IMG/VR virus record: IMGVR_UViG_3300017706_000806
Location: 1 to 55,825 of that record
Strand: one strand, 5' to 3'
DNA from: a virus
Length of the DNA: 55,825 nucleotides
Part shown: positions 16,434-23,991 of the stretch, one piece after another
Numbering within the stretch: position 1 is the stretch's first letter
Layout of the letters: each line of letters opens with the position of its first letter
Made by a program: the position numbers and the translations under genes
Notes under the pieces: model-generated
Told to the model about the DNA's origin: nothing
The model's input: only the letters and a program-made list of their open reading frames with translations
The model's database searches: none

Positions 16434-16464
16434 TTGTTCTCTTAATTGTAGGTGCATATATTTG
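16434..16464 (+). promoter_or_regulatory. Near-perfect Bacteroidota promoter
   Basis: TTG at 16434-16436, a 20-base spacer and TATATTTG at 16457-16464 match the TTG/TAnnTTTG consensus exactly in the -7 box. It starts four bases after the DUF932-like gene and points into a gap without a gene. Confidence 0.65.
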
Positions 16465-16469
16465 CATTT

Positions 16470-16556
16470 GTATGAGCAAGGGTAGTGAAAATCTTTGATT
16501 CAGGAAGACCAACCAACTAGAGGGAGTTTTATATTCCCTCTAGGTCTTCTTTTTTA
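16470..16556 (+). ncRNA. Candidate small RNA (about 85 nt)
   Basis: A consensus promoter (16434-16464) would start RNA near 16470, and a strong terminator ends it at about 16556. The interval holds no credible ORF; the only ATG gives eight codons. The transcript would be a single-stranded 5' part of about 35 nt followed by a long two-part hairpin. Start position and expression are inferred. The alternative is that the promoter serves the gene at 16576 and the hairpin is only a partial terminator. Confidence 0.45.
16504..16556 (+). terminator. Long two-part terminator hairpin
   Basis: CTAGAGGGA (16517-16525) pairs with TCCCTCTAG (16535-16543). Below an unpaired stretch on the 5' side, GAAGAC (16504-16509) pairs with GTCTTC (16544-16549). 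A T run follows to 16555. This is the most elaborate hairpin in the window. Confidence 0.85.
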
Positions 16557-16575
16557 CATTAAATAATAATAAAAA

Positions 16576-16818
16576 ATGACAGAACAAGAGTTACATGTAC
16601 TATTAGAGATACAGTATCTGAAAGGAAGGTTGGATGAGTTAGAGTATAAGGCACTACCTAATACTTTAAATCTACATAAAACTAGAGTGTTAGACCAGCG
16701 TATTTCTAAGTACTATAATAAATTAAAAAATACTTCTGAGCTTGCTTACCATTTACATATGGTAGAAAGATCAAACATAAAAGAAACTAAACGTAAGATT
16801 TTAAAAGAAGAACAATGA
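16576..16818 (+). CDS. Hypothetical protein (80 aa), helical
   Basis: A small charged protein, largely alpha-helical (ELHVLLEIQYLKGRLDELEY ... RKILKEEQ), that may form a coiled coil. Its stop overlaps the next start by ATGA. It is not recognised. It is the first gene after the strong terminator at 16504-16556. Confidence 0.55.
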   Translation: MTEQELHVLLEIQYLKGRLDELEYKALPNTLNLHKTRVLDQRISKYYNKLKNTSELAYHLHMVERSNIKETKRKILKEEQ

Positions 16819-17174
16819 AAAAACATATAGAAGAAAAAGAACTCCCTGCTGTTACAGCTTGTGAAGCTTTGTATCCTGAAACAATTGCTGAGTTTAGAAA
16901 GATACAAGAAGAACAGTTAAAGTTGTTCTGCAGAAAACAGATGGACTACGGCCCTGAGAATATCACTCTTGGCAAAGATTTAGGAAAAGCTAAGAATCTT
17001 AAACTTAGTTTGCTAGGTGTATGGTTCCGTAGTAATGATAAAATACAAAGAATATTAAACCTGGTACAGTCAGATCGTAACCCGCAAAATGAAAGCTTAG
17101 AAGATTCATGGGTTGACTTATCTAATTACTCAATCATCTCTATGTTGATCAGTCGTAATAAATGGGGTAAATAA
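16815..17174 (+). CDS. DUF1599-like (Nmad1-type) small helical protein
   Basis: This 119-residue protein shows the conserved run FRKIQEEQLKLFCRKQMDYG followed by GVWFRSNDKIQRILNL and a late NESLEDSWVDLSNYSII segment. This matches my recollection of the DUF1599 family, also named nucleotide modification associated domain 1. These are all-alpha proteins found in phages near nucleotide and DNA-modification genes. The biochemical role is unproven. Here it is coupled to the upstream 80-residue gene by ATGA and sits in the same strand block as mazG, fitting a nucleotide-related job. Confidence 0.6.
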   Translation: MKKHIEEKELPAVTACEALYPETIAEFRKIQEEQLKLFCRKQMDYGPENITLGKDLGKAKNLKLSLLGVWFRSNDKIQRILNLVQSDRNPQNESLEDSWVDLSNYSIISMLISRNKWGK

Positions 17175-17192
17175 AAATAATATTTATAAACC

Positions 17193-17495
17193 ATGAGTTT
17201 AAAAAAGTTAAAAAAAGAATATCAAGAAACAGATAGTACTGAAATACGTAATGCTATATTAGAAAATGCAGTTTATGGTTTTCTTGGTTCTATACTTGTT
17301 GTCTTTATTGCTGAAAGAGTGGATATCCTTGTATTACTTGGATACATGACTTACTACTTTTATGTAGGTAAGGTAATCAACCGTCCCAAGTATGTTACAA
17401 GCCTTGGTAAATTTATAATATTTCCTGTCCCTACAGCTTTGGGTGCATTTGCTGGATACAAATTAGCATATGTGTTATCTTCTTTAATGGCATAA
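17193..17495 (+). CDS. Small multi-pass membrane protein (100 aa)
   Basis: After a charged N-terminus (MSLKKLKKEYQETDSTEIRN) there are about three hydrophobic segments: YGFLGSILVVFIAERV, ILVLLGYMTYYFYVGKV and FIIFPVPTALGAFAGYKLAY. This predicts an inner-membrane protein. No family is recognised. Superinfection exclusion or lysis help are possibilities without direct support. It is the last plus-strand gene before the convergent terminator. Confidence 0.6.
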   Translation: MSLKKLKKEYQETDSTEIRNAILENAVYGFLGSILVVFIAERVDILVLLGYMTYYFYVGKVINRPKYVTSLGKFIIFPVPTALGAFAGYKLAYVLSSLMA

Positions 17496-17530
17496 AAAAA
17501 GGGTAATCATTTCTGACTACCCTTTCTGTT
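17494..17530. terminator. Bidirectional terminator between convergent blocks
   Basis: AAAGGGTA (17498-17505) pairs with TACCCTTT (17518-17525). An A run before and a T-rich stretch after give a U tract in both directions. It lies between the last plus-strand gene and the tail fibre gene read from the other strand. Confidence 0.8.
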
Positions 17531-17559
17531 TATTTAGAGTTTATTCTCTTTATGATATA

Positions 17560-20500
17560 TTAAATTTGAACCACTTTATCACAACTAATCATGCTTAATC
17601 CTTTAAAGTTAGTGTTGTTGTAAACTAAGAACTTTAATAAGAATGTTTCATTGTTACCTACAGGAAGAACACTTATAGAACCATTTAGTACTTGCCATGC
17701 TTTATTTTGAATAGCTTCTGTACCATTTGATATTCTTTCCTGTTGTAAATAACCTATATGGAAAGGATCACTTCCTGCTGCAGATGTTACTTCTACTATT
17801 ACCTCTGTTCCAGCAGGATAGTTGGTTGGAGGCGTGAAGTATAAGTCATTTTTAGTTCCTACAGAAGCAGTACGATCTACATTATATCTGCTATAAGGTG
17901 CTGTTAAAGTTTCTACGTAATCAGAGTCAACTTCAAATTGGACTAGAGCACCTGTAGTAATGGTATTTGCATTAGGGCTTACTGAATCTACTATAATATC
18001 CACAAAACCACCAGCTACCACAGTTAACTGTCTAACAATAAAGTTTGCAGTAAATGGAGTTCCTCCAGCACTACCCAACGTAATCAAAGCTCCTACAGAT
18101 ATATTATCAAAAACAGTTTGTCTGCTTGTACTTCCACTATCTAATACATTTACTCTAAGACCTTCTACATTACTTATTGTGGCTGCTCCTGTATGCTGAA
18201 CACAAATTCCTCCAATAGGTGGGTTTGTTAAAGCTGCATTTGCAACAGTTGTTATACCATATGTATTTATATCAAAATATTGATTATAAGTTAATGCTGT
18301 TCCAGTACCAGGTCTTACAATAGGAGCAACAACATCCTCTTCAATTATTTCACCTGATGATGTAACACCAAGCATTTTTGTTGCTGTACCATTAAATTTA
18401 CCGGTACCGTACTCATTGGCAATTAGTTCCCCATCATTTTTTATTTCAAGTTTAGTAGTTGGAGAAGCAGTACCATCCGGTGTTGTTGTAAATTCTATTC
18501 TAGTAGGATAATCTCCACCTCCTGATGCACCATCTCCTTTGAAGAGAATACTTGCAATATCTGCACTAAATACAGAAGAACGGGCTATAAGCTCTGCTAT
18601 TTCTGATCCATCAAATAAACTAGGAGTTGAATTTTCTAATTTAAGTGCTGGAGCATTATTACTTCCTTTTAATGTTAAGAAGTTTGAGGCTGCATTCCAA
18701 TTAAAGTTTGCTTCAGCACCAAATGCACCACTGTTGTTATATTGAACATCTCCATTTGCTCCTGCTGGAGCAGCTGTAGTAGCATTTATAGTTAGTGTAC
18801 TACCAGATAATGCTGTAGTAACGTTTGTACCACCAGCAATTGTAACAAAACCACCACTTGTTACAGGGTCAATATCTCCTGTATCAGCAAATAAACTCCA
18901 ATCGTATGAAGAGCCTGAACTTCCGTTTGCAACAGCTGTAATTCTACCTTGTTGATCAACTGTTAGGTTTGCATTAGTATATGCACCTGGTGTTACAGCT
19001 GTATCATTTAAGTCTATAGTTAATGTATCTGTTGCGGATGCTGTTGATGTTAAACCAACACCTCCAGCTACCAGTACAGTGTTTCCACTTGAAATTGTTT
19101 GTGCACCACCTAAATCTCCAGTTAAATTCCAACCAGTATAAGATCCAGGTATAGCTGCCCAAGTATTATCTCCTCTTAAGAAAGTAGAAGCACTTGGTGT
19201 TCCAGTTGCTGATAGATCAATTATGCCTGTACTAACGGCTCCTGTAGCTGCAGTATTTACTGTAGCTGCAGATATAAATGTTCCATTAGCGTTTGTAAAT
19301 GAATCAACTCCTGTACCACTTGCTGGTAAAGTAACTGTTTTAACATTTACTGCTGTAGGATGACCTGTTGCATCTTGTGTAATAGAATCTACTACTGTAA
19401 ATGTACCACCTGCAGCAGGAGATGCTGTAGATGTTGTGTCAGTTCTTGTTGTGTTATCATGCTCAATAGATAATTGTTTATCAGATCCAATAGTACCTAC
19501 TTGTGTAGTAATTTTATCTCCACCTCTAAATTCAACCTCTACTCCATTTGTTACAGCTTCAATACCTGTACCATCACCAACTGTCCAACTAGACATAGTA
19601 CCTACAGTAGGGAATGTTACTAAATCACCTGCACCATCTACATACTGAGAATTATTTCCTGCCCATGTAAGTGATATTGCGGGTGTACTAGATGCATTTG
19701 CTACTGCCACATCTAAGGCTGTACCTGCAGTTGAAGCAGAAACAAGAGTAACACTACCTCCACCACCTCCGGAGTATATAGGTATGTTTAACACTCCGCC
19801 TACTAAAGTAGCAGCGCCACTTCCACCTGTAGTAGTAAGACTAGTAACTAATCCACCTCCACCAGAGACCCATGGTACATTGACAACTAACTGTTGAGCA
19901 GCATTAAACTGAACACCATATGTTCTAGCAGCTGTACTAGTTACTGCAGCAGCGGCAATAGGTTGTGCTGTGTTATCCCAAAGTTTACCTGTTCCAGTAA
20001 CAGTGTCTGTCATTACTGGTACTGCAGAAGGTATAGAAGGAAAAGTTTGTAAAGCACCTGTTCCATCTATGTACTCTGCTGCTGTACCTGCTCCTGATAA
20101 TGTTATTACCCCAGAACCCGTTATTGGTGAGCCAGCAACAGTAAATGCAGAAGGAGCTGACAAACCAACGCTTGTAACACTCCCTACACCAGCAGATCCC
20201 CAAATCAGTTGACTGCTACCATTAGCTACTAATACCTGACCAGCTACCCCAGGATTACTTGCTGAATCTGTTACAGGACCTTGAATATTAAGTGTACTTT
20301 CTATAACAGTTGTCTGAGTATCTGAAGTTCCTATTGTTAGAAAACCTGGTCCACCAGGAGTTTGTACCATTGGTACTAAAGCACTATCACCTATTGTATT
20401 AGGACCAGTCCACATTGTCATATGGTTTGGAGTACCTGTACCGGCTACACCTGGTGCTGCCCAATTTGCAGTAGTTCCATCTGATGTTAACACTTGTCCT

Positions 20501-21099
20501 GCGGCTCCAATAGCTAACTCTTCTTTAACATCTGTAGAGCTACCTCTCCAAATACTTCCATATGAAAGAGCTACAACAGGATCATCGTCAGACCAAACAA
20601 CTCTACCATCTGCAAGAGATCTTAGAATTCTATTTGCTGTTCCAGCTGGATTACCTGTTGAATCATGTATGACATTAAATAAAGACGTTGATTTAACTAC
20701 ATCTCCTGATGTACCTAATTCTACACGTCCAGATAATCTAGAATCTACATTTACTGTTAAACTTCCGTTTACTGTTATTAAAGTATCTGTAGCATCTTGA
20801 CTTACAATACTATCTTTTAATGCATCTAATGAACAGATTCCATTTTTTACAGTGTATACAGGCAATCTGCCTTCTACTCCTGAACCTGCTATAGTTACCG
20901 TAAGATCCTGTCTTACATCACAGAAAAAATCCTCATACTTAATAGTATAAGGTTGCATTTTAGGATTGTAACTTGCACCTGTATTTAGAGTGCTAGATGT
21001 TAATCTACCAAATTCAAGCCAATCATGTTTTGGCTTTAAGGTAGTCTTTATTTGTTTTCTTTGTATAAGTCCTAAGACTTCTTGTATAAAATTGCTCAT
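17560..21099 (-). CDS. Tail fibre / receptor-binding protein with repeated beta modules
   Basis: This 1179-residue Gly/Ser/Thr/Ala-rich protein has the low-complexity beta-repeat style of trimeric tail fibres. The N-terminal ~120 residues (MSNFIQEVLGLIQRKQIKTT...) are less repetitive and probably attach to the virion. Modules of the type 'GSVTSVGLS...GSGVITLSGAG....YIDGTGALQTFP' recur (for example YVDGAGDLVTFP and FLRGDNTWAAIP). A 'YTNANLTVDQQGRITAVANG' segment is a common phage fibre signature. The C-terminal ~200 residues are non-repetitive and probably hold the receptor-binding head. It is last in the minus-strand block after a small structural protein. Confidence 0.75.
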   Translation of the reverse strand: MSNFIQEVLGLIQRKQIKTTLKPKHDWLEFGRLTSSTLNTGASYNPKMQPYTIKYEDFFCDVRQDLTVTIAGSGVEGRLPVYTVKNGICSLDALKDSIVSQDATDTLITVNGSLTVNVDSRLSGRVELGTSGDVVKSTSLFNVIHDSTGNPAGTANRILRSLADGRVVWSDDDPVVALSYGSIWRGSSTDVKEELAIGAAGQVLTSDGTTANWAAPGVAGTGTPNHMTMWTGPNTIGDSALVPMVQTPGGPGFLTIGTSDTQTTVIESTLNIQGPVTDSASNPGVAGQVLVANGSSQLIWGSAGVGSVTSVGLSAPSAFTVAGSPITGSGVITLSGAGTAAEYIDGTGALQTFPSIPSAVPVMTDTVTGTGKLWDNTAQPIAAAAVTSTAARTYGVQFNAAQQLVVNVPWVSGGGGLVTSLTTTGGSGAATLVGGVLNIPIYSGGGGGSVTLVSASTAGTALDVAVANASSTPAISLTWAGNNSQYVDGAGDLVTFPTVGTMSSWTVGDGTGIEAVTNGVEVEFRGGDKITTQVGTIGSDKQLSIEHDNTTRTDTTSTASPAAGGTFTVVDSITQDATGHPTAVNVKTVTLPASGTGVDSFTNANGTFISAATVNTAATGAVSTGIIDLSATGTPSASTFLRGDNTWAAIPGSYTGWNLTGDLGGAQTISSGNTVLVAGGVGLTSTASATDTLTIDLNDTAVTPGAYTNANLTVDQQGRITAVANGSSGSSYDWSLFADTGDIDPVTSGGFVTIAGGTNVTTALSGSTLTINATTAAPAGANGDVQYNNSGAFGAEANFNWNAASNFLTLKGSNNAPALKLENSTPSLFDGSEIAELIARSSVFSADIASILFKGDGASGGGDYPTRIEFTTTPDGTASPTTKLEIKNDGELIANEYGTGKFNGTATKMLGVTSSGEIIEEDVVAPIVRPGTGTALTYNQYFDINTYGITTVANAALTNPPIGGICVQHTGAATISNVEGLRVNVLDSGSTSRQTVFDNISVGALITLGSAGGTPFTANFIVRQLTVVAGGFVDIIVDSVSPNANTITTGALVQFEVDSDYVETLTAPYSRYNVDRTASVGTKNDLYFTPPTNYPAGTEVIVEVTSAAGSDPFHIGYLQQERISNGTEAIQNKAWQVLNGSISVLPVGNNETFLLKFLVYNNTNFKGLSMISCDKVVQI

Positions 21100-21103
21100 A
21101 ATG

Positions 21104-21448
21104 TTATATATATAATGCTGCTACTGTAACCGAAGCTGCAGCAGTATAATTAATTGTTAATTGTCCAGATGCATCATTGAATGCGCTTGTTTCAAATGGT
21201 CCTAAAAAACCTTCTTCTCCTGCTGCAAGTGTTAGGCTTGCCGTTTCCTTTACAAGATCACCTAATAAAGGATCAACTACTGTCGTTATAACAGGAACAA
21301 CAGATGAAGTAACAGATACACCACTTCCATTTTTAACATGAAAATACTGAATACCTGTATTAACCAATATATCTCCAGCTACAGTAGCTGCACTATAGAC
21401 TGGTTTTAAACCAGCTTGTGTAATTTCTTGTGCTGTTAATATTGCCAT
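21104..21448 (-). CDS. Small beta-rich virion protein (114 aa)
   Basis: A Thr/Val/Ala-rich protein (MAILTAQEITQAGLKPVYSA...) with alternating short strands and a 'LTLAAGEEGFLGPFETSAFN' segment. This is the profile of small phage decoration or fibre-attachment proteins. It is located four bases upstream of the tail fibre gene in the direction of transcription, so a joint structural role is likely. I cannot assign a precise position in the particle. Confidence 0.5.
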   Translation of the reverse strand: MAILTAQEITQAGLKPVYSAATVAGDILVNTGIQYFHVKNGSGVSVTSSVVPVITTVVDPLLGDLVKETASLTLAAGEEGFLGPFETSAFNDASGQLTINYTAAASVTVAALYI

Positions 21449-21453
21449 GGTTA

Positions 21454-21693
21454 TTATTTGTTAGCCTTTCTATATTCGTTAGCATAGCCGTTTTTAAATG
21501 CAGCTGACTGTTGAGGTTCTACAGCTTTAGTAGATACTTGTGAAGCCTGAAAACCTTGCGCAGCTAGTCTTTCTCTAGCAGCAGTTGCAGTTGCATTCTT
21601 TTTTGCTTGAATCTTTGCAGGAATACATGTTGGATCATAATAATGATTTTCAACTATTCCATCTCCCATAGGGAATGATATCTTTTTTGCCAT
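21454..21693 (-). CDS. Hypothetical protein (79 aa)
   Basis: Starts MAKKISFPMGDGIVENHYYD and continues with an Ala/Gln/Lys-rich helical half (KIQAKKNATATAARERLAAQ). It is packed between the small structural protein and the CDGSH-type microprotein with gaps of only a few bases. It contains no cysteine pair or membrane segment. A virion or assembly role is inferred from position. Confidence 0.5.
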   Translation of the reverse strand: MAKKISFPMGDGIVENHYYDPTCIPAKIQAKKNATATAARERLAAQGFQASQVSTKAVEPQQSAAFKNGYANEYRKANK

Positions 21694-21697
21694 AATA

Positions 21698-21778
21698 TTA
21701 TTTATTTAAATGTGAACCATCACAGTTTCCATTAGGATCCTGAGTATTTCCACATAAACATGTTGTTTTCTTTTCCAT
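21698..21778 (-). CDS. 26-residue CDGSH-type iron-sulfur-like microprotein
   Basis: An 81-base ORF fits exactly between the flanking genes, with four bases free on each side. It encodes MEKKTTCLCGNTQDPNGN followed by CDGSHLNK. The C-x-C ... C-D-G-S-H arrangement is the ligand set (three Cys, one His) of CDGSH/mitoNEET 2Fe-2S proteins. The spacing between the second and third Cys is nine residues; eight is usual. Known CDGSH proteins are longer, so this would be almost only the metal loop. Cluster or zinc binding and function are inferred. Precise packing and an exact CDGSH signature make chance unlikely. Confidence 0.65.
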   Translation of the reverse strand: MEKKTTCLCGNTQDPNGNCDGSHLNK

Positions 21779-21782
21779 AATC

Positions 21783-22040
21783 TTAATACATTTTAGATTT
21801 TTTCATGCGGGCGCTCTTTGGTGGCACCATCATGCCGTTTTGAGCTTTCTCTTTACCATACATCATTTTCTCTCTGCCATATTTAGCTTTTTGAGAATAA
21901 GTTACAGAATCTGATGAACCACCATTCATCATCATGTTTGTGTAGTCCATAGCATCACCACCATCCTGCATTCCTAATAGACCTGCAGTAAGATCTCCAT
22001 CACCAGCACCTCTAGTGCTTTTATAATTCTTGTCTTTCAT
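21783..22040 (-). CDS. Hypothetical virion-block protein (85 aa), Met/Lys/Gly-rich
   Basis: The protein (MKDKNYKSTRGAGDGDLTAG...) is probably disordered, with Met runs (YTNMMMNGGSS) and a basic tail (PPKSARMKKSKMY). It carries EKAQNGMM near its end, a KAQxG motif that recurs in other proteins of the minus-strand virion blocks. It is not recognised. A minor virion component is likely. Confidence 0.5.
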   Translation of the reverse strand: MKDKNYKSTRGAGDGDLTAGLLGMQDGGDAMDYTNMMMNGGSSDSVTYSQKAKYGREKMMYGKEKAQNGMMVPPKSARMKKSKMY

Positions 22041-22059
22041 TTTTTCTGTTTTTAAAATT

Positions 22060-22518
22060 TTATCTTTTATTATCTATTGCTTTAAATTTTTCAACACCCC
22101 TAGAACCAAAGTATGCTACATAAACAGTTATAAGTAATGACTTTAATAAGTCAACCCATTGTGGTTCTACCTGGAATCCCCAATCAAAACTATCTAACAA
22201 CATAAATATGATCATTGATATTGTTAAAAATATCAAAGCCATTGGTCTTGTATTTTTACTAAGCCATGAGTCTGATGTCATATCACTAGACCAACGCTTA
22301 CTAATTTCTTGCATCTCAACCATGTCTTGCTCTAATAACTTTAAAGCAATTTCTTTATCTTCAGGTGAAATATTAGCATCTTTTGAAATAAGATTTTTAA
22401 CAATACCCAATACACCTTTGTCCGGTAATAAATCACCTGCAACATCAAGTACTGCTGGAGCAGTTTTGCTTAAAAACTTACCCAACTTGGTATCTCTAAA
22501 TTTCTTTTTCTTATCCAC
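22060..22518 (-). CDS. Holin, 3-TM gene-transfer-agent type
   Basis: The 152-residue protein starts with GTG, sharing its first base with the TAG of the upstream gene. The cytoplasmic N-terminus has an amphipathic helix (FLSKTAPAVLDVAGDLLP). The C-terminal half has WLSKNTRPMALIFLTISMII (85-104), a second hydrophobic segment near 121-138 and the closing signature YFGSRGVEKF. This is the layout of the GTA_holin_3TM family: a 'W.s..RP' entry, membrane segments and a 'yfg.R..eK' exit. It would form lesions in the inner membrane for lysis. No endolysin is visible in this window. Confidence 0.75.
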   Translation of the reverse strand: MDKKKKFRDTKLGKFLSKTAPAVLDVAGDLLPDKGVLGIVKNLISKDANISPEDKEIALKLLEQDMVEMQEISKRWSSDMTSDSWLSKNTRPMALIFLTISMIIFMLLDSFDWGFQVEPQWVDLLKSLLITVYVAYFGSRGVEKFKAIDNKR

Positions 22519-22844
22519 TACTTTCTTTTTTTAGGCTTACCACTAAATGTATTATGTGTTCCGCCACCCAATTTATATTCTTGATAAGAATCTCTTCCTG
22601 TTTCATTATTACGTGCCGTTCTTTTAGCATTAGCACCCTTTCTCATTTTTTCAGTAAAAGAACCCAACATCATTTGATCTAGTTCTGCTCCTGATTTCAT
22701 TAGTAACTTAGACTGTTGTCTAGTTAACTTTTGAGATGGCATAGAACCTCCACCTTTAAAATAACCCATTTTCTTAACAACACCAGGAGCTTCCTTTTTT
22801 AAGGCAGCTAATCCGGGTTGTGCTTTTGCGTTTATCTTTTTCAT
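22518..22844 (-). CDS. Basic hypothetical protein (108 aa)
   Basis: I start it at the ATG giving MKKINAKAQPGLAALKKEAP. A further-upstream ATG would add 12 residues that overlap the 47-residue gene. The product is strongly basic and Gly-rich, ending SGKPKKRK, and carries KAQPG at residues 7-11, again the KAQxG motif. It is coupled to the holin gene by a one-base TAG/GTG overlap. It is not recognised. A DNA-associated minor virion protein is possible. Confidence 0.55.
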   Translation of the reverse strand: MKKINAKAQPGLAALKKEAPGVVKKMGYFKGGGSMPSQKLTRQQSKLLMKSGAELDQMMLGSFTEKMRKGANAKRTARNNETGRDSYQEYKLGGGTHNTFSGKPKKRK

Positions 22845-22854
22845 CACTATAAAA

Positions 22855-22998
22855 TTAAAAATTAAGTGTAAATGTTGCAATCAACAAATACAACTTAAGT
22901 GTCCTGTAATCATACTCTTCATCCACATCCATAAATTCCCAACCTAATGCAAATCTATTATGAGGATAATGGAAGCATACTTCTAGAGTCCAATTCAT
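22855..22998 (-). CDS. Hypothetical small protein (47 aa)
   Basis: This 48-codon ORF fills the space between its neighbours with gaps of 10 and 5 bases. It encodes MNWTLEVCFHYPHNRFALGW then EFMDVDEEYDYRTLKLYLL and a hydrophobic end. The pattern of aromatic strands and a DEEYDY acidic turn looks like real coding sequence. It is not recognised. The C-terminal hydrophobic stretch may be membrane-associated. Confidence 0.55.
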   Translation of the reverse strand: MNWTLEVCFHYPHNRFALGWEFMDVDEEYDYRTLKLYLLIATFTLNF

Positions 22999-23003
22999 TT
23001 TTT

Positions 23004-23168
23004 TTACTTTAAGTCTCCTTTTATAGCTTTTTTAACAGCTTTAACTCTTGACTTAGTTTCTTTAGCTGCAGCAATTGCCTTTTCATCTACTTCAGTCTTA
23101 GACCATAAGTAAACCCAAAGGTCCTGCAAACTACTGCTCCACAACAAATAAAAAAATCTCTTAATCAT
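23004..23168 (-). CDS. Small protein with hydrophobic N-terminus and basic tail (54 aa)
   Basis: I prefer the internal ATG giving MIKRFFYLLWSSSLQDLWVY. A longer form adds 13 residues of poor quality upstream. The N-terminal half is aromatic/hydrophobic and may sit in a membrane. The C-terminal half is a basic helix (AIAAAKETKSRVKAVKKAIK). It is part of the small-gene cluster with the holin, so a lysis or membrane role is possible. Confidence 0.5.
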   Translation of the reverse strand: MIKRFFYLLWSSSLQDLWVYLWSKTEVDEKAIAAAKETKSRVKAVKKAIKGDLK

Positions 23169-23239
23169 AATTTCTATTTCTTTACATATTACACTAATAA
23201 TATACAAAATTTTAATAACTTAAACAAACTTCAAAATGC

Positions 23240-23551
23240 CTAAACATTTTTTAATCTCTGATTCTCAGTTTCTAAAAATTCCACCTTAACTCTCAAGCTG
23301 TTAACTTCAGCTGTTAACTCAAGCACAAAATTTCTTAATTCATCTTTTTCATCAGCTGATTTAGCCAGAAGTGTTTCAAGATTCCTAACTCTATCTTTTA
23401 AATCATCTCTATATTGCACTCCGTCATTGTTTTGTAGTTCAAATTTTCTGTTGTCTGATTTATCTTTAAGTCTGGCTTCAAAATATTTCCATATAGAAGC
23501 TGAGCCTAAAACTCCTATTACTGTTACAATTATCTGTACAACCGGATCCAT
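23240..23551 (-). CDS. Membrane-anchored coiled-coil protein (spanin-like candidate)
   Basis: The 103-residue protein has one N-terminal membrane segment (residues ~5-22, VQIIVTVIGVLGSASIWKYF). A long charged coiled coil follows to the end (residues ~50-103, with VRNLETLLAKSADEKDEL and VNSLRVKVEFLETENQRL). This is the architecture of inner-membrane spanin (Rz-like) subunits and of some other phage lysis helpers. It is the first gene of the minus-strand cluster with the holin. No second gene nested inside it was seen. A small lipoprotein at 26779 could be the outer partner but is far away on the other strand. Confidence 0.5.
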   Translation of the reverse strand: MDPVVQIIVTVIGVLGSASIWKYFEARLKDKSDNRKFELQNNDGVQYRDDLKDRVRNLETLLAKSADEKDELRNFVLELTAEVNSLRVKVEFLETENQRLKNV

Positions 23552-23658
23552 TATTCTGTAATTAAGTTATTAGTGTGTGTAGAGACAACAATACTCCACG
23601 GAAAACTAGAATACTTGAAGAATTTCATAATTTTTTTTCTAGTCTTGATCATAAATAG

Positions 23659-23666
23659 TACCTTTG
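23659..23666 (+). promoter_or_regulatory. Consensus -7 element in the divergent gap
   Basis: TACCTTTG matches the Bacteroidota -7 consensus TAnnTTTG exactly, 40 bases before the start at 23707. No TTG lies at the ideal -33 distance (a TTG at 23645 is too close), so the promoter may rely on the -7 box and the T-rich stretch upstream. The gap 23552-23706 separates divergent genes and should also hold a leftward promoter, which I could not identify. Confidence 0.5.
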
Positions 23667-23706
23667 TAATTATTGGTATATAATATAATATACAAAAATT
23701 CATTAA

Positions 23707-23895
23707 ATGAAAAAAGTAAATCCAGCAATTTTTAAAAATAAACTAGCCATAGAGTTTTTACCAACAGAGACTCTAATAGGACTCAAACTTGTTAATTGTG
23801 AAGTGTTATGTGATGATGACACTTACCACCCAGTAATTGGAATAGAAATGGGTTTCATATTTTTTACACTTACTTATGTAAATATGTCACAATAG
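23707..23895 (+). CDS. Hypothetical small protein (62 aa) at head of RNR cassette
   Basis: Begins MKKVNPAIFKNKLAIEFLPT and has a beta-rich profile with an acidic turn (CDDDTYHPVIG). It directly follows the promoter-like element and precedes a hairpin at 23934-23966. No family is recognised. Being first in the cassette it would be the most strongly transcribed gene. Confidence 0.55.
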   Translation: MKKVNPAIFKNKLAIEFLPTETLIGLKLVNCEVLCDDDTYHPVIGIEMGFIFFTLTYVNMSQ

Positions 23896-23933
23896 TTTTC
23901 TAATTACGTTTAAATTTACTAAATTGAATATGG

Positions 23934-23966
23934 AGCTGCATTTCTCACAAGAGGTGCAGCTTTTAT
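23934..23966 (+). terminator. Terminator-like hairpin before nrdB
   Basis: AGCTGCA (23934-23940) pairs with TGCAGCT (23955-23961), and an inner CTC/GAG pairing shortens the loop. Four T residues and an AT-rich tract follow. It may partly separate the 62-residue gene from nrdB or act as an attenuator. Confidence 0.6.
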
Positions 23967-23991
23967 ATCTCATATAAACTCAAATAAGCAA

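Noticed and set aside
17960-20212. Plus-strand ORFs opposite the tail fibre gene
   Set aside because: They are shadow frames of a repetitive Thr/Val/Gly-rich gene, with no start signals or family resemblance.
17560-21099. Diversity-generating retroelement acting on the tail fibre
   Set aside because: No reverse transcriptase gene or template/variable repeat pair is visible in the window.
23645-23647. TTG at 23645 as the -33 element of the RNR cassette promoter
   Set aside because: Only 11 bases from the -7 box, too short for the Bacteroidota spacing of about 19-21.
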